From Brevibacillus panacihumi (GTDB lineage Bacteria; Bacillota; Bacilli; Brevibacillales; Brevibacillaceae), in the NCBI RefSeq assembly GCF_003710985.1, contig NZ_RHHT01000027.1:62001-126000 (forward strand): DNA of 64,000 nucleotides, written 5' to 3'. Below the pieces are notes generated by a model. It was given only the letters and a program-made list of their open reading frames with translations. It was not told the DNA's origin and did no database searches. Numbering within the stretch: position 1 is the first letter of the stretch; the number at the start of each line of letters is the position of its first letter. This document shows positions 51,148 through 59,507 of this stretch, in pieces. A program made the translations under genes and the position numbers.

Positions 51148-51618
51148 ATGGCGGAAGGGCAAAAAAGGATCGGTGTCAGAACACAATGGTTGGGAAGACG
51201 GCAATTTGAAGCCGTCGGACCGAGTGGTTATCCTGTCCGGATGGATGCCAAGGAAGAATACGGCGGCGAAGGAGCAGGAAACAGTCCGCTGGAGCTGCTG
51301 CTCGTCGGTTTGACCGGTTGCATCGGCATCGGGGTGACGCAATTGCTGGAGAAGATGCGGCAATCACTGGAATCTCTTGAAATCGAGGCCGACGGGATTC
51401 GCGAGGCCAAGCTCCCCCACGCGATCACACAGATCCACCTTACATTTCGTGCGACCGGTGAAGTTGCGCCATCGCGCATCTGGCAGGCTGTGAAGCTGGA
51501 GGCCGAGCAGTATTGTCCAGTGGCGAAATCTTTGCATGCCGAGATCATCTTGCAGGTCATATTGAACGGCCAAGAGCTCCCCATGCCAGCAGAGGAGTCC
51601 AAGGAGGGATTGAGATGA
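51148..51618 (+). CDS. OsmC/Ohr-family protein
   Basis: 156 residues. The start at 51148 follows AAGGAAGTGG; the open frame upstream lacks a site. GAGNSPLELLLVGLTGCIGI contains the first conserved cysteine and LEAEQYCPVAKSL the second, as in the peroxide-reducing OsmC/Ohr fold. Such proteins reduce organic hydroperoxides or act on sulfur species. It overlaps the following GNAT gene by four bases, so the two form a small operon. Confidence 0.85.
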   Translation: MAEGQKRIGVRTQWLGRRQFEAVGPSGYPVRMDAKEEYGGEGAGNSPLELLLVGLTGCIGIGVTQLLEKMRQSLESLEIEADGIREAKLPHAITQIHLTFRATGEVAPSRIWQAVKLEAEQYCPVAKSLHAEIILQVILNGQELPMPAEESKEGLR

Positions 51619-52181
51619 GAGTATTGCCGATGACAGAAGATGCATTTCTCAAGCAATTGGAGCCTTCTGATGCAGCGGAGATGTTTTGGCTGATCGATAC
51701 GAATCGAGCGTATTTGCGCGAGTGGCTTCCTTGGCTCGATTACACCAGGCAGGTGGAGGATACTGCCCATTTTATTGCGATGACGATCAATCAGCACAAC
51801 AACAACCAGGGAACGCATTACGGAATCTGGTACAGGGGGAGAATGGCCGGGACTTTGGGTGTTCACAACCTGGACTGGATCAACAAGAAAACCTCCCTGG
51901 GCTACTGGCTGGGGGCCGGGTATCAGGGACGAGGCTTGATGTCCATGGCTGTCGAGACGTATATGGATCGCTTGATTTTTGGTTCTTGGGGCATGGAAAA
52001 GGTGACGATCCAGGCGGCGACGGGCAATGCCAAAAGCCGGGCGATTCCGGAGCGGCTCGGGTTCACGCTGGAAGGTGTCCTGCGCCAAAATGAATTCCTG
52101 TATGATCACTATGTGGACCATGCCGTATACAGCATGCTGCGCTCCGAATGGCTGGATTTACGGTCGCGCAAAAGCAATTGA
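51615..52181 (+). CDS. GNAT acetyltransferase, RimJ/RimL type
   Basis: 188 residues, start after AAGGAGGGATTGAG. LREWLPWLDYTRQVEDTAHF is the RimL/YdaF-type N-terminal segment; GYWLGAGYQGRGLMSMAVET contains the acetyl-CoA loop (Q-G-R-G); AIPERLGFTLEGVLRQNEFL is the usual C-terminal motif. It may acetylate a protein N-terminus or a small amine. Its stop codon lies within an inverted repeat that overlaps the promoter of the next transcript. Confidence 0.88.
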   Translation: MRVLPMTEDAFLKQLEPSDAAEMFWLIDTNRAYLREWLPWLDYTRQVEDTAHFIAMTINQHNNNQGTHYGIWYRGRMAGTLGVHNLDWINKKTSLGYWLGAGYQGRGLMSMAVETYMDRLIFGSWGMEKVTIQAATGNAKSRAIPERLGFTLEGVLRQNEFLYDHYVDHAVYSMLRSEWLDLRSRKSN

Positions 52182-52206
52182 CAGGTAAAATTCTGTCAAT
52201 TACGAT
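52177..52206 (+). promoter_or_regulatory. Promoter overlapping an inverted repeat, upstream of the exporter leader
   Basis: TTGACA (52178-52183) and TACGAT (52201-52206) have a 17-base spacer. ATTGACAG (52177-52184) and CTGTCAAT (52193-52200) are perfect 8-base arms, one covering the -35, so a repressor may bind here. The same repeat could instead act as a 3'-end hairpin of the GNAT transcript. The predicted transcript start falls inside or beside the leader-peptide ribosome-binding site, so an upstream promoter may also contribute. Confidence 0.5.
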
Positions 52207-52218
52207 GATAGGAGCAAA

Positions 52219-52287
52219 ATGAGGGTTGCGACTGTGCAACCCTTTTTCATACATCTTGCACTCCTTGAGAAACCGTCAAAAGGTTGA
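52219..52287 (+). CDS. Putative 22-residue leader peptide (BmrB-like role)
   Basis: ATG at 52219 preceded by AGGAG (52210-52214) opens MRVATVQPFFIHLALLEKPS, ending KG at a TGA at 52285-52287. The stop is followed within five bases by a hairpin, a long inverted repeat and an intrinsic terminator placed directly before a YheI/BmrC-like exporter gene. In Bacillus subtilis, bmrCD is preceded by the leader peptide BmrB, whose stalled translation controls transcription. Sequence similarity to BmrB is not claimed; the layout is the evidence. Confidence 0.5.
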   Translation: MRVATVQPFFIHLALLEKPSKG

Positions 52288-52291
52288 GGGG

Positions 52292-52440
52292 GACCAGACA
52301 AAGCTGGTCGAGGAAAAAGGGAAAAAAGCGAAGGCATTTGGGATCTTGACCAAGCTGGAGTTTTCCCTTTTTCCTCCCCCGGCAGGAAAGCTGGAAAACC
52401 ACCACCAAAAACAACGCGGGTAATTCCTCGCGTTTTTCTC
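52292..52440 (+). promoter_or_regulatory. Structured attenuator leader of the BmrCD-like exporter
   Basis: Three structures follow the leader peptide: a hairpin GACCAG/CTGGTC (52292-52297 with 52304-52309); a perfect 16-base inverted repeat GAGGAAAAAGGGAAAA (52310-52325) with TTTTCCCTTTTTCCTC (52361-52376); and an intrinsic terminator AACGCG/CGCGTT followed by TTTCTCTT (52413-52440), 22 bases before the exporter start codon. The order peptide, alternative stems, terminator, transporter is that of an antibiotic-responsive attenuator. Confidence 0.65.
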
Positions 52441-52462
52441 TTAGTAAAGAAGGTGAAAAAAC

Positions 52463-54214
52463 GTGTACATCTTGCGAGAATTGTCCTGGTTTTTTCGGAC
52501 GCATTGGAAACGGTACGTCGTGGGGATCGCTTTTTTGTTTGCGATTGATGTCCTGATGCTTTGGCCCCCTCGCCTGATCGGGGAGACAGTGGATGCGATT
52601 CGCAATGGTTCGCTGAGCGAGTCTGGTTTGACGAAGACAGTTTTCATTCTGCTTTCGTTGGGCGTGGTTCTATATATGATGCGTTTCGTCTGGCGGTACC
52701 TGCTCAATGGCGGGGCGCTGATACTGGAGCGGGTGCTGCGGGAGCGGCTGTTTGGCCATCTGACCCGCATGACCCCCTCTTTTTACCAACGCAGGCGAAG
52801 CGGAGATTTGATGGCGATTGCCACCAACGATATTCCGGCTGTGGAGCGGACGGCGAGCATGGGCGTTTTGACCCTGGTGGATTCGCTGTTTATGACGCTT
52901 CTGACGCTTGGCGTGATGATCGTGTCCATCGATTGGAAGCTGACCTTGGCAGCGTTGGTTCCCATGCCGTTTCTCGCCTGGTCGACCGCTTACTACGGAC
53001 GGTTGCTTCACGAGCGTTTTTACCTGGCGCAGGAGGCATTTGGAGAAATGAACGACCACGTTCAGCAGTCCGTTTCCGGCGTGCGAGTCATGCGGGCCTT
53101 CGTTCAGGAAGACCAGGATGTGGAGGCGTTTCGCCGAGTGAGCGAGAAAACACTGGAGCGAAATGTGAATGTATCGCGCATCGACGCGCTGTTTGAACCA
53201 ACCATTGGCATCATTATTGGATTCAGCTTCCTGATCGGATTGGGCTACGGCACGTATCTGGTCTTTACCAGTTCGATTTCCTTGGGCGATCTGGTCGCCT
53301 TCAACCTGTATCTGGGCCTTCTGATCTGGCCGATGTTCGCGTTTGGCTGGCTGATCAACGTCGTACAGCGGGGGAGCGCTTCACTCAAACGACTGACGGA
53401 GATGCTGGCGGAGGAGCCGGACGTTCATGAGACCTCCCACCCCGTAACAGAGGTAGGGGCCAATCATATCGAAGCGCGCCATTTTACCTTCACCTATCCG
53501 GGGACGGACAAACCTGTCCTGCATGACATCACCTTTTCGCTGGGGGAAGGTGAGACATTGGGGATCGTGGGACGAACAGGGAGCGGCAAATCCACCCTGT
53601 GCCGGACCTTGCTGCACCAGTATCGGATGGAAAAGGATGCCTTGTTCGTCGGTGGTGTGCCGATCGAGCAGATTTCCTTCGATTCCTTGCGCGCCAAAAT
53701 CGGCTATGTGCCGCAGGAGCATCTATTGTTCTCACGGACGATTGCAGAAAATGTGGCCTTTGGCAAGCCGGAAGCGACTGAGCAAGAGGTCATGCGCTCA
53801 CTCGAACTGGCGGAGATGGGACGTGATCTCGCGCAATTTGGTGAAGGACTTGAAACGATGGTCGGGGAGAAGGGCGTCACCTTGTCCGGGGGACAAAAGC
53901 AGCGCATCTCGATTGCACGGGCTTTGCTGATGGATGCGGATATTCTGATTCTCGACGACTCGCTCTCAGCCGTCGACGCGCGGACAGAGGAGCGAATCGT
54001 CCACCATCTCCGCCAGGAACGGCAAGGAAAAACGACGATCATCACGGCCCATCGCTTGTCGGCCGTACAGCATGCACAGCTGATCCTTGTCCTCGATGAG
54101 GGAAGAATCGTGGAGCGTGGAACCCATGAGGAATTGATGAAGCAGGGGGGCTGGTACGCCGAGCAGTATCGCCGTCAACAGATGGAGCAGGACGTAGCAG
54201 CCGGTCAAGGCTAG
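52463..54214 (+). CDS. Multidrug ABC exporter half-transporter, YheI/BmrC-like
   Basis: 583 residues, GTG start after AGAAGGTGAAAAAAC. Six membrane helices are followed by a nucleotide-binding domain: Walker A GRTGSGKST, signature [18 protein letters not shown] and Walker B DILILDDSLSAVD. The catalytic Glu after Walker B is replaced by Asp (ILDD), the mark of the degenerate ATP site in heterodimeric exporters such as BmrCD and LmrCD. It pairs with the product of the next gene. Expression is probably controlled by the leader at 52219-52440. Confidence 0.92.
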   Translation: MYILRELSWFFRTHWKRYVVGIAFLFAIDVLMLWPPRLIGETVDAIRNGSLSESGLTKTVFILLSLGVVLYMMRFVWRYLLNGGALILERVLRERLFGHLTRMTPSFYQRRRSGDLMAIATNDIPAVERTASMGVLTLVDSLFMTLLTLGVMIVSIDWKLTLAALVPMPFLAWSTAYYGRLLHERFYLAQEAFGEMNDHVQQSVSGVRVMRAFVQEDQDVEAFRRVSEKTLERNVNVSRIDALFEPTIGIIIGFSFLIGLGYGTYLVFTSSISLGDLVAFNLYLGLLIWPMFAFGWLINVVQRGSASLKRLTEMLAEEPDVHETSHPVTEVGANHIEARHFTFTYPGTDKPVLHDITFSLGEGETLGIVGRTGSGKSTLCRTLLHQYRMEKDALFVGGVPIEQISFDSLRAKIGYVPQEHLLFSRTIAENVAFGKPEATEQEVMRSLELAEMGRDLAQFGEGLETMVGEKGVTLSGGQKQRISIARALLMDADILILDDSLSAVDARTEERIVHHLRQERQGKTTIITAHRLSAVQHAQLILVLDEGRIVERGTHEELMKQGGWYAEQYRRQQMEQDVAAGQG

Positions 54215-54229
54215 AAGGGAGAGCGTTTC

Positions 54230-56299
54230 ATGAGTGGGCAGAACGTATGGGAACGGTTAGTGGCATTCGCCAGACCCTTCCAAAAACAAATAGCGGGAGC
54301 GCTTTTTCTTCTGGTGCTTGGCACGGGAGCAGAGCTGGCGGGTCCCTTCTTGGCGAAAGTGATGATCGACAATCACATCCTCGCCATTCAGCAGACCTGG
54401 TACCAGTTTGAGCAGAAGCCGCAGGCAGCTGCAGAGATCGCAGTCGAAGTGGATGGCAACTATTACGTGCGGGAAGATCATCTTCCCTCGCTCGGGGTAT
54501 CACCGGATAGCCTGCAAGATTTTCGGATGACCGTGCTGACAGAAGGCTTGACGTACTACCTGGTCGAGGGGATCGTCGAGCAAAACGGGGAAAAGCAGAT
54601 TACGCCGATCACTGAAGAAAATGGACGAGAGCGGGTAGAAGTGACCGTGAACCAGTCCGCGCCTGCCGCAGGAGTACGACTGACGGCAGCAGAGGTGCGG
54701 GCGATGTACGAGGGAGATGTCCAGCCGATTATCTGGCTCTCTGCGGGCTATGGGGTCCTGATCCTCTTGTCGGCGGGCTTCAATTACATTCAGATCTTGT
54801 GGCTGCAAAAGATCGCGCAGCGCATTATCCAGCAGATGCGGATGAAGCTGTTTTCCCATCTGCAGAAGCTTCCGGTCTCCTTTTTCGACAAGACGCCAGT
54901 AGGCTCGCTTGTCTCGCGTGTCACCAATGATACAGAGGCGATTCGGGAGCTGTACGTCAGTGTTTTGGCTACCTTTGTGCAGAACGGTTTTTACCTGGTC
55001 GGGATTTTGATCGCCTTGTTTCTGCTGCAGCCAGAGCTTGCTCTGTTTTGCTGCGTGACAGTGCCGCTGCTCGTCTTGCTCGTCATCGTGTACCGCAAGT
55101 ACAGCTCGCGTTACTACACGCTTATTCGCACTCGACTCAGCGACATGAACGCGACGATCAACGAGATGATTCAAAACATGACGATCGTGCAAGCGTTTCG
55201 CCGCGAAAAGGGCGTACAGCAGGAATTCGCCAAGATGAACGAGGAGTATTTCAAAGTCAGACTGAAGGAAATCAACGTCGAGTCGTTCCTGCTTCGTCCG
55301 GCTGTCGACCTGATCTGGAAGGTGGCATTGACCTTGATCGTCTGGTACTTCGGCTCTGCCTCCTTTCACAGCGCGATCTCCTTCGGGGCGCTGTTTGCCT
55401 TCGTCGATTACATGGGGCGTTTTTTCGAGCCGATCAACATGATCATGGATCGCCTCTCACAGCTTCAGCAGGCGAATATTTCGGCCAAACGGGTCTTCGA
55501 GATTTTGGATACTCCAGCGCAGGAGGATGAGAAGAAAACGGCCGCTCCCCGACCAAAGGGAGAAGTGGTGTTCGATCATGTATCCTTCGCCTATACAGGA
55601 GATGAATACGTACTCAAGGATGTTTCTTTCACGGCAAAACCGGGTGAGACGATCGCCTTGGTTGGCCACACGGGTTCGGGAAAAAGCTCATTGATGAACC
55701 TGCTGCTTGGCTATTATCCCGTGACAAAAGGGCAGATTTTGATCGACGGTAGGCCAATGGGCGAGTTGGACATCCAATCCTTGCGGCGCCATTTCGGTCT
55801 GGTTTTGCAGGATCCGTTTCTCTTTGCGGGAACCGTGGGCTACAACATACGCATGTACAATGATCACGTTACGGATGAACAGATCCGCGAAGCAGCCAAA
55901 GCTGTTCGTGCAGATGATTTTATCCGGCAGTTGCCAGGCGGCTATGACGAACCGGTCGTGGAGCGGGGATCGACTTTGTCGGCAGGACAGCGACAGCTTA
56001 TATCCTTTGCTCGCGCCCTGGTCAGCAATCCCGCGATTCTGATCCTGGACGAGGCGACAGCCAGCATCGACAGCGAGACGGAGTCTGCCATCCAGGAGGC
56101 ATTGCACGTGCTGTCTCAAGGAAGGACCACATTCATCATCGCGCATCGGCTGTCGACGATTCAGCATGCTGATCAAATTCTGGTATTGTCGCGCGGGGAA
56201 GTGGTGGAGCGAGGGACACATGAGGAGCTGATGGGTCGTGACGGCCTGTATCGAAAAATGTACCAGCTCCAACAAGGAAGTCTTTCTGCTACCGTATAG
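54230..56299 (+). CDS. Multidrug ABC exporter half-transporter, YheH/BmrD-like
   Basis: 689 residues, about 100 longer than its partner because of an insertion after the first helix (residues ~45-160), which should lie outside the cell, as the extracellular domain of BmrD does. The nucleotide-binding domain has Walker A GHTGSGKSS, a canonical Walker B with catalytic Glu (AILILDEATASID) and a non-canonical signature TLSAGQRQLISFARALVS (LSAGQ in place of LSGGQ). The partner has the reverse defect, giving one competent and one degenerate ATP site. Start 15 bases after the first gene, with GAAGGGAGAGCG. Confidence 0.93.
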   Translation: MSGQNVWERLVAFARPFQKQIAGALFLLVLGTGAELAGPFLAKVMIDNHILAIQQTWYQFEQKPQAAAEIAVEVDGNYYVREDHLPSLGVSPDSLQDFRMTVLTEGLTYYLVEGIVEQNGEKQITPITEENGRERVEVTVNQSAPAAGVRLTAAEVRAMYEGDVQPIIWLSAGYGVLILLSAGFNYIQILWLQKIAQRIIQQMRMKLFSHLQKLPVSFFDKTPVGSLVSRVTNDTEAIRELYVSVLATFVQNGFYLVGILIALFLLQPELALFCCVTVPLLVLLVIVYRKYSSRYYTLIRTRLSDMNATINEMIQNMTIVQAFRREKGVQQEFAKMNEEYFKVRLKEINVESFLLRPAVDLIWKVALTLIVWYFGSASFHSAISFGALFAFVDYMGRFFEPINMIMDRLSQLQQANISAKRVFEILDTPAQEDEKKTAAPRPKGEVVFDHVSFAYTGDEYVLKDVSFTAKPGETIALVGHTGSGKSSLMNLLLGYYPVTKGQILIDGRPMGELDIQSLRRHFGLVLQDPFLFAGTVGYNIRMYNDHVTDEQIREAAKAVRADDFIRQLPGGYDEPVVERGSTLSAGQRQLISFARALVSNPAILILDEATASIDSETESAIQEALHVLSQGRTTFIIAHRLSTIQHADQILVLSRGEVVERGTHEELMGRDGLYRKMYQLQQGSLSATV

Positions 56300-56326
56300 G
56301 GATCATGAAAGTGAGGGTTCAACACC

Positions 56327-57517
56327 ATGCAATCATCGCGCTACACCTTTTGGGTGTTGATCGTCGTCGTGGCGGTCGCGGGAGCCAATCAAGGCTTGAC
56401 CATTCCACTGCTGGCCGTCTTGCTGGAGCAGCAGGGCGTATCCTCTGTGGTCAATGGCTTGAATGCAACGGCTTTGTATCTGGGTATCGTGCTGGTCTCT
56501 CCTTGGTTGGAGATCCCCTTGCGTCGTCTGGGCTATAAAAACACGATCTTCTGGGGACTGGTGTTGTTGACGGGATCAACCTTGCTGGTCCCTGTCTTCT
56601 CTTCCTTGACGATCTGGTTTATCCTGCGTTTGCTGATGGGGGTCGGGGATTCCAGCCTGCACTACGCCAGCCAGATGTGGGTAACGAAAATTACCTCGGA
56701 GAAAAATCGCGGTCGCGACTTGTCGATCTACGGACTGGCATTTGGAATCGGCTTCGGGATTGGTCCTTTGGGCTTGAACCTGCTTGCGTTTGGCTTGTGG
56801 GTGCCGTTTGCAGCGTTGATTGTGCTGTACGGCATCGCCTATATGCTGCTGGCACGGATCAAAAATGACTTCCCCGAGGAGATCAGGCAGACGGAGAAAA
56901 AGCAGAACAAATATGTAACGGTTCTGCGCATTGGCTGGCTGGCGCTGATCCCGGCTTTTCTCTACGGCTTCATGGAAACGTCACTCAACGGAAGCTTTCC
57001 TGTGTATGCCTTGCGTACGGGCTTGTCGCTGGAGTGGATGTCCCTGATCCTTCCGTCGTTTATCGTCGGGAGCATCATTCTGCAAATGCCGCTCGGGGCC
57101 TTGAGTGACAGGATAGGACGCAAAAAAGTGATGTTCGTCTGTGCCTTGGTTGGCGCGGCTGCCTTTTTCCTGTTTCCGCTGGCGGGTGAGAACGTCTGGG
57201 TGATGATGCTGCTCTTGGCGGTGGCCGGGGCGGCTGTCGGTTCGTTTTATTCGCTGGGCTTGGCTTATGCGGCAGATCTCTTGCCAGGGTCCCTGATTCC
57301 GACCGTCGGCATCGTGGCGGGAATTAATTTCGGAGTAGCCAGTATCCTTGCTCCGGGGATCAACGGGTATCTGATGCAGGCGTGGGAACCGTGGACGATG
57401 TTTTGGCTGATGGGAGCGCAGTTGCTGGCGTTTGCTGCGGCCTGTCTGGTTCATCGCAGCCGGCCGAAACAAGCGGCAACGGAACAGCATGGACAAAAAA
57501 TTTTTACAGGTGCATAA
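56327..57517 (+). CDS. MFS drug/efflux-type transporter
   Basis: 396 residues with twelve predicted helices. After helix 2 the loop reads EIPLRRLGYKN, and between helices 8 and 9 GALSDRIGRKKVMFVCALVG carries the MFS motif A repeat. The N-terminal half has RLLMGVGDSSLHYASQMWVT and the segment EKNRGRDLSIYGLAFGIGFG, as in YfmO/YttB-type efflux proteins. It lies 27 bases after the BmrD-like gene and probably shares its transcript and attenuator control. Confidence 0.85.
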   Translation: MQSSRYTFWVLIVVVAVAGANQGLTIPLLAVLLEQQGVSSVVNGLNATALYLGIVLVSPWLEIPLRRLGYKNTIFWGLVLLTGSTLLVPVFSSLTIWFILRLLMGVGDSSLHYASQMWVTKITSEKNRGRDLSIYGLAFGIGFGIGPLGLNLLAFGLWVPFAALIVLYGIAYMLLARIKNDFPEEIRQTEKKQNKYVTVLRIGWLALIPAFLYGFMETSLNGSFPVYALRTGLSLEWMSLILPSFIVGSIILQMPLGALSDRIGRKKVMFVCALVGAAAFFLFPLAGENVWVMMLLLAVAGAAVGSFYSLGLAYAADLLPGSLIPTVGIVAGINFGVASILAPGINGYLMQAWEPWTMFWLMGAQLLAFAAACLVHRSRPKQAATEQHGQKIFTGA

Positions 57518-57589
57518 AATTGGGATAAACGGGCGGCAGGTGGGGAAGCGTAGATATATAGAGAATGACGTGAAAAGGGGTTGGTCCAT

Positions 57590-57733
57590 GTGCTTACTCC
57601 GTGCATCTTCAAGCGTGGGATCATCTGGATACTGTTTTTCGTCGTGAGCTTGGTCCTCCTCCCATTCTTTTATGAAGAAGAGGACAAACCGCCTGCTCCT
57701 GCAGCACCGCAACAACAAATGCAAGCAAGGTAA
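57590..57733 (+). CDS. Small single-pass membrane protein
   Basis: 47 residues from a GTG at 57590, with AAAAGGGG ending nine bases upstream. After a short basic start (CIFKRG) comes one membrane helix, IIWILFFVVSLVLLPFFY, then an acidic turn (EEED) and a Pro/Ala/Gln-rich tail. An in-frame TTG at 57581 is too close to the ribosome-binding site. A strong terminator follows eight bases after the stop, which supports expression in this direction. Function unknown; it is too short for many gene finders. Confidence 0.55.
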   Translation: MLTPCIFKRGIIWILFFVVSLVLLPFFYEEEDKPPAPAAPQQQMQAR

Positions 57734-57739
57734 AAAACT

Positions 57740-57777
57740 CGCTTTTTCGCGTGAGTGACGCGGAAGCGGTTTTTTGT
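57740..57777 (+). terminator. Intrinsic terminator of the exporter/MFS operon
   Basis: CGCTT...CGCG (57740-57751) pairs with CGCGGAAGCG (57759-57768), followed by GTTTTTTG. Confidence 0.78.
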
Positions 57778-57787
57778 TTGCTGCTGC

Positions 57788-58255
57788 CTAGATCCGCTTC
57801 TCACGAATGACAAGGGTATTGGCAATCAGATCATGCCAGCCTTGTTTTTTCTTGTTCCAGCCAACCCACATGTAGCCGAGCCCAAACACCAGGGACGAGA
57901 GAAATTTGCCGATGACCTCGCGCAGAATGACCTGACCGGCAGAGAGGTTCCCTCTCCCGTCACCCGTAGGAATGACGCGAATTCCGGTAATGATTTTGCC
58001 GAGTGTTTGTCCGGTCCACCAGGTGAGCAGGATGAAATAAAACAGAGAGAACAGGATTTCCAGCAGATCGATCCGGGAAAAGACGGCTCCGTACACACCG
58101 AACAGACGGCGCAGCGGATTGAAGATCAACAAGGAGACGCCCATCAGAAAGAGGGAATCAAAGATTGTGGCTGCCACCCGGATCCAAAAGCCGGCAAAAG
58201 CGTGGGTGGACACAGGCTCGGCAGGAGGTGAATCGTCCAGCATTTTTTCCGTCAT
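57788..58255 (-). CDS. RDD-family membrane protein
   Basis: 155 residues with three to four predicted helices. The family's R-x(n)-D-D-type pattern appears as GFWIRVAATIFDSLFLMGVS, and LTWWTGQTLGKIITGIRVI is the conserved loop. RDD proteins are poorly understood; some are linked to ion exchange. It lies 10 bases downstream of sppA in the same direction, so the two probably form an operon. The pairing of sppA with an RDD gene is also seen in bacilli (SppA-YteJ). Confidence 0.88.
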   Translation of the reverse strand: MTEKMLDDSPPAEPVSTHAFAGFWIRVAATIFDSLFLMGVSLLIFNPLRRLFGVYGAVFSRIDLLEILFSLFYFILLTWWTGQTLGKIITGIRVIPTGDGRGNLSAGQVILREVIGKFLSSLVFGLGYMWVGWNKKKQGWHDLIANTLVIREKRI

Positions 58256-58265
58256 GGCTTACCTC

Positions 58266-59240
58266 CTACGATTCTCCAGGAATGAATTGATACAGCAAAC
58301 GATGCGTGGAATGGCGATCCAATATACGGGACAGGCCCAAAGGATCCGGGTTGGACCAATGCTGTTTCATGCTGAACAGCAATTTGCTGAATGAGATTTG
58401 ATCGGAATACCGTATGACTGTCGCCGCTTGTTCACCGGACAAGGAGAGGGCATGCTGCGTCGCTTCTTCCAGATCGCCGAACTGGTCGATCAATCCAAGG
58501 CGTTTCGCCTGTTCCCCGGAATAGACACGTCCATCGGCGATCTCCAGTACCCTTTCGCGGCTCAAATTGCGTCCTTTGACAATGACATCGACGAATTTAT
58601 TGTAGCTTTCATTGACGAGCGTCTGAAAAATTTGCTGCTCTTGAGTGGTAACGGGGCGAGCGGGGCTGCCGATATCCTTGAATCGTCCGCTTTTGATGGC
58701 GTACTGGTGAATGCCCAGCTTATCGGCGGCTTCGCTGTAATTGACGAGATTAAAAATGACGCCAAGACTGCCCGTCAGCGTATTCGGATTGGCAAAAATC
58801 GTATCTGCGGCTGTAGCCAGGTAGTAACCGCCTGATGCCGCTGTCGAGCCCATGCTGACAACGATGGGAATCTTCCGAACCTGTTTGAATCGCAACAGCC
58901 GGTTGTAGATTTCATCAGTGGCTACAACCTCCCCTCCGGGACTGTCGATCCGCAGTACCAGCGCTTTGACGTTTTCATCCTCCTCGGCATAACGAAGCTG
59001 TTCGCGCAGAACCTCTGTATTGGTAGGGATGCCAGCCGCGTTTCGTTCTCCGGAGATGACGCCATTGACAAAAAGCTGAAGGATTTTGGCGTTGCCAGTC
59101 CCCGAGACCACGCTTTCTTCCCATGCATAGCCAGGATGATTTGCCAAATCTGCGGGGGGCCCGGCAAATCCCTCTACAATAAGTCCCGCGAACAAGACAG
59201 CCATAACGATGATGAGAGCAATCCATTTTTTACGCTGCAT
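58266..59240 (-). CDS. sppA: Signal peptide peptidase SppA
   Basis: 324 residues. I use the ATG at 59240 after GGAGGTGAAAAGC; a GTG at 59249 lies inside that site. One N-terminal helix (WIALIIVMAVLFAGLIVEGF) anchors the serine-protease domain outside. VSMGSTAASGGYYLATAADT contains the nucleophilic Ser and YAIKSGRFKDIGSPARP the general-base Lys. SppA digests leftover signal peptides and, in B. subtilis, helps against lantibiotics; its partner YteJ is the RDD protein, matching the gene downstream here. Confidence 0.93.
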   Translation of the reverse strand: MQRKKWIALIIVMAVLFAGLIVEGFAGPPADLANHPGYAWEESVVSGTGNAKILQLFVNGVISGERNAAGIPTNTEVLREQLRYAEEDENVKALVLRIDSPGGEVVATDEIYNRLLRFKQVRKIPIVVSMGSTAASGGYYLATAADTIFANPNTLTGSLGVIFNLVNYSEAADKLGIHQYAIKSGRFKDIGSPARPVTTQEQQIFQTLVNESYNKFVDVIVKGRNLSRERVLEIADGRVYSGEQAKRLGLIDQFGDLEEATQHALSLSGEQAATVIRYSDQISFSKLLFSMKQHWSNPDPLGLSRILDRHSTHRLLYQFIPGES

Positions 59241-59309
59241 GCTTTTCACCTCCCTCTTATCATGAGCAGACCTCGTCGGTGTTACACATCAAATAATGGA
59301 AAATTGGGT

Positions 59310-59338
59310 TTGACGGTAAGAGAGTTCTACATTAGAAT
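59310..59338 (+). promoter_or_regulatory. Promoter of the metal ATPase
   Basis: TTGACG (59310-59315) and TAGAAT (59333-59338) with a 17-base spacer. A second, weaker candidate, TTGCGC (59358-59363) with TAAAGA (59381-59386), lies closer to the gene and directly before the Fur-type box. The ~165-base leader also holds a hairpin, GCTGTTGCC/GGCAGCAGC (59413-59434). Confidence 0.6.
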
Positions 59339-59389
59339 GAATATAAAAATATTTACCTTGCGCAAAAGAATTCGCCTAGGTAAAGATAG

Positions 59390-59404
59390 GGATAATCATT
59401 ATCA
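59390..59404. promoter_or_regulatory. Fur-type operator
   Basis: GGATAATCATTATCA matches the 7-1-7 Fur consensus TGATAAT-N-ATTATCA at 14 of 15 positions. PerR (TTATAAT) and Zur (TCGTAAT) half-sites fit less well. It lies 104 bases before the ATPase start and after both candidate promoters. Confidence 0.75.
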
Positions 59405-59507
59405 ATTAGGATGCTGTTGCCTACGGGCAGCAGCTTCCACTGTTTTTACGGGAGAAATAAGTCTGATTCTCTTTCTCAATGGGGGAAGAAAAGGGGAGAT
59501 GGGTGCT

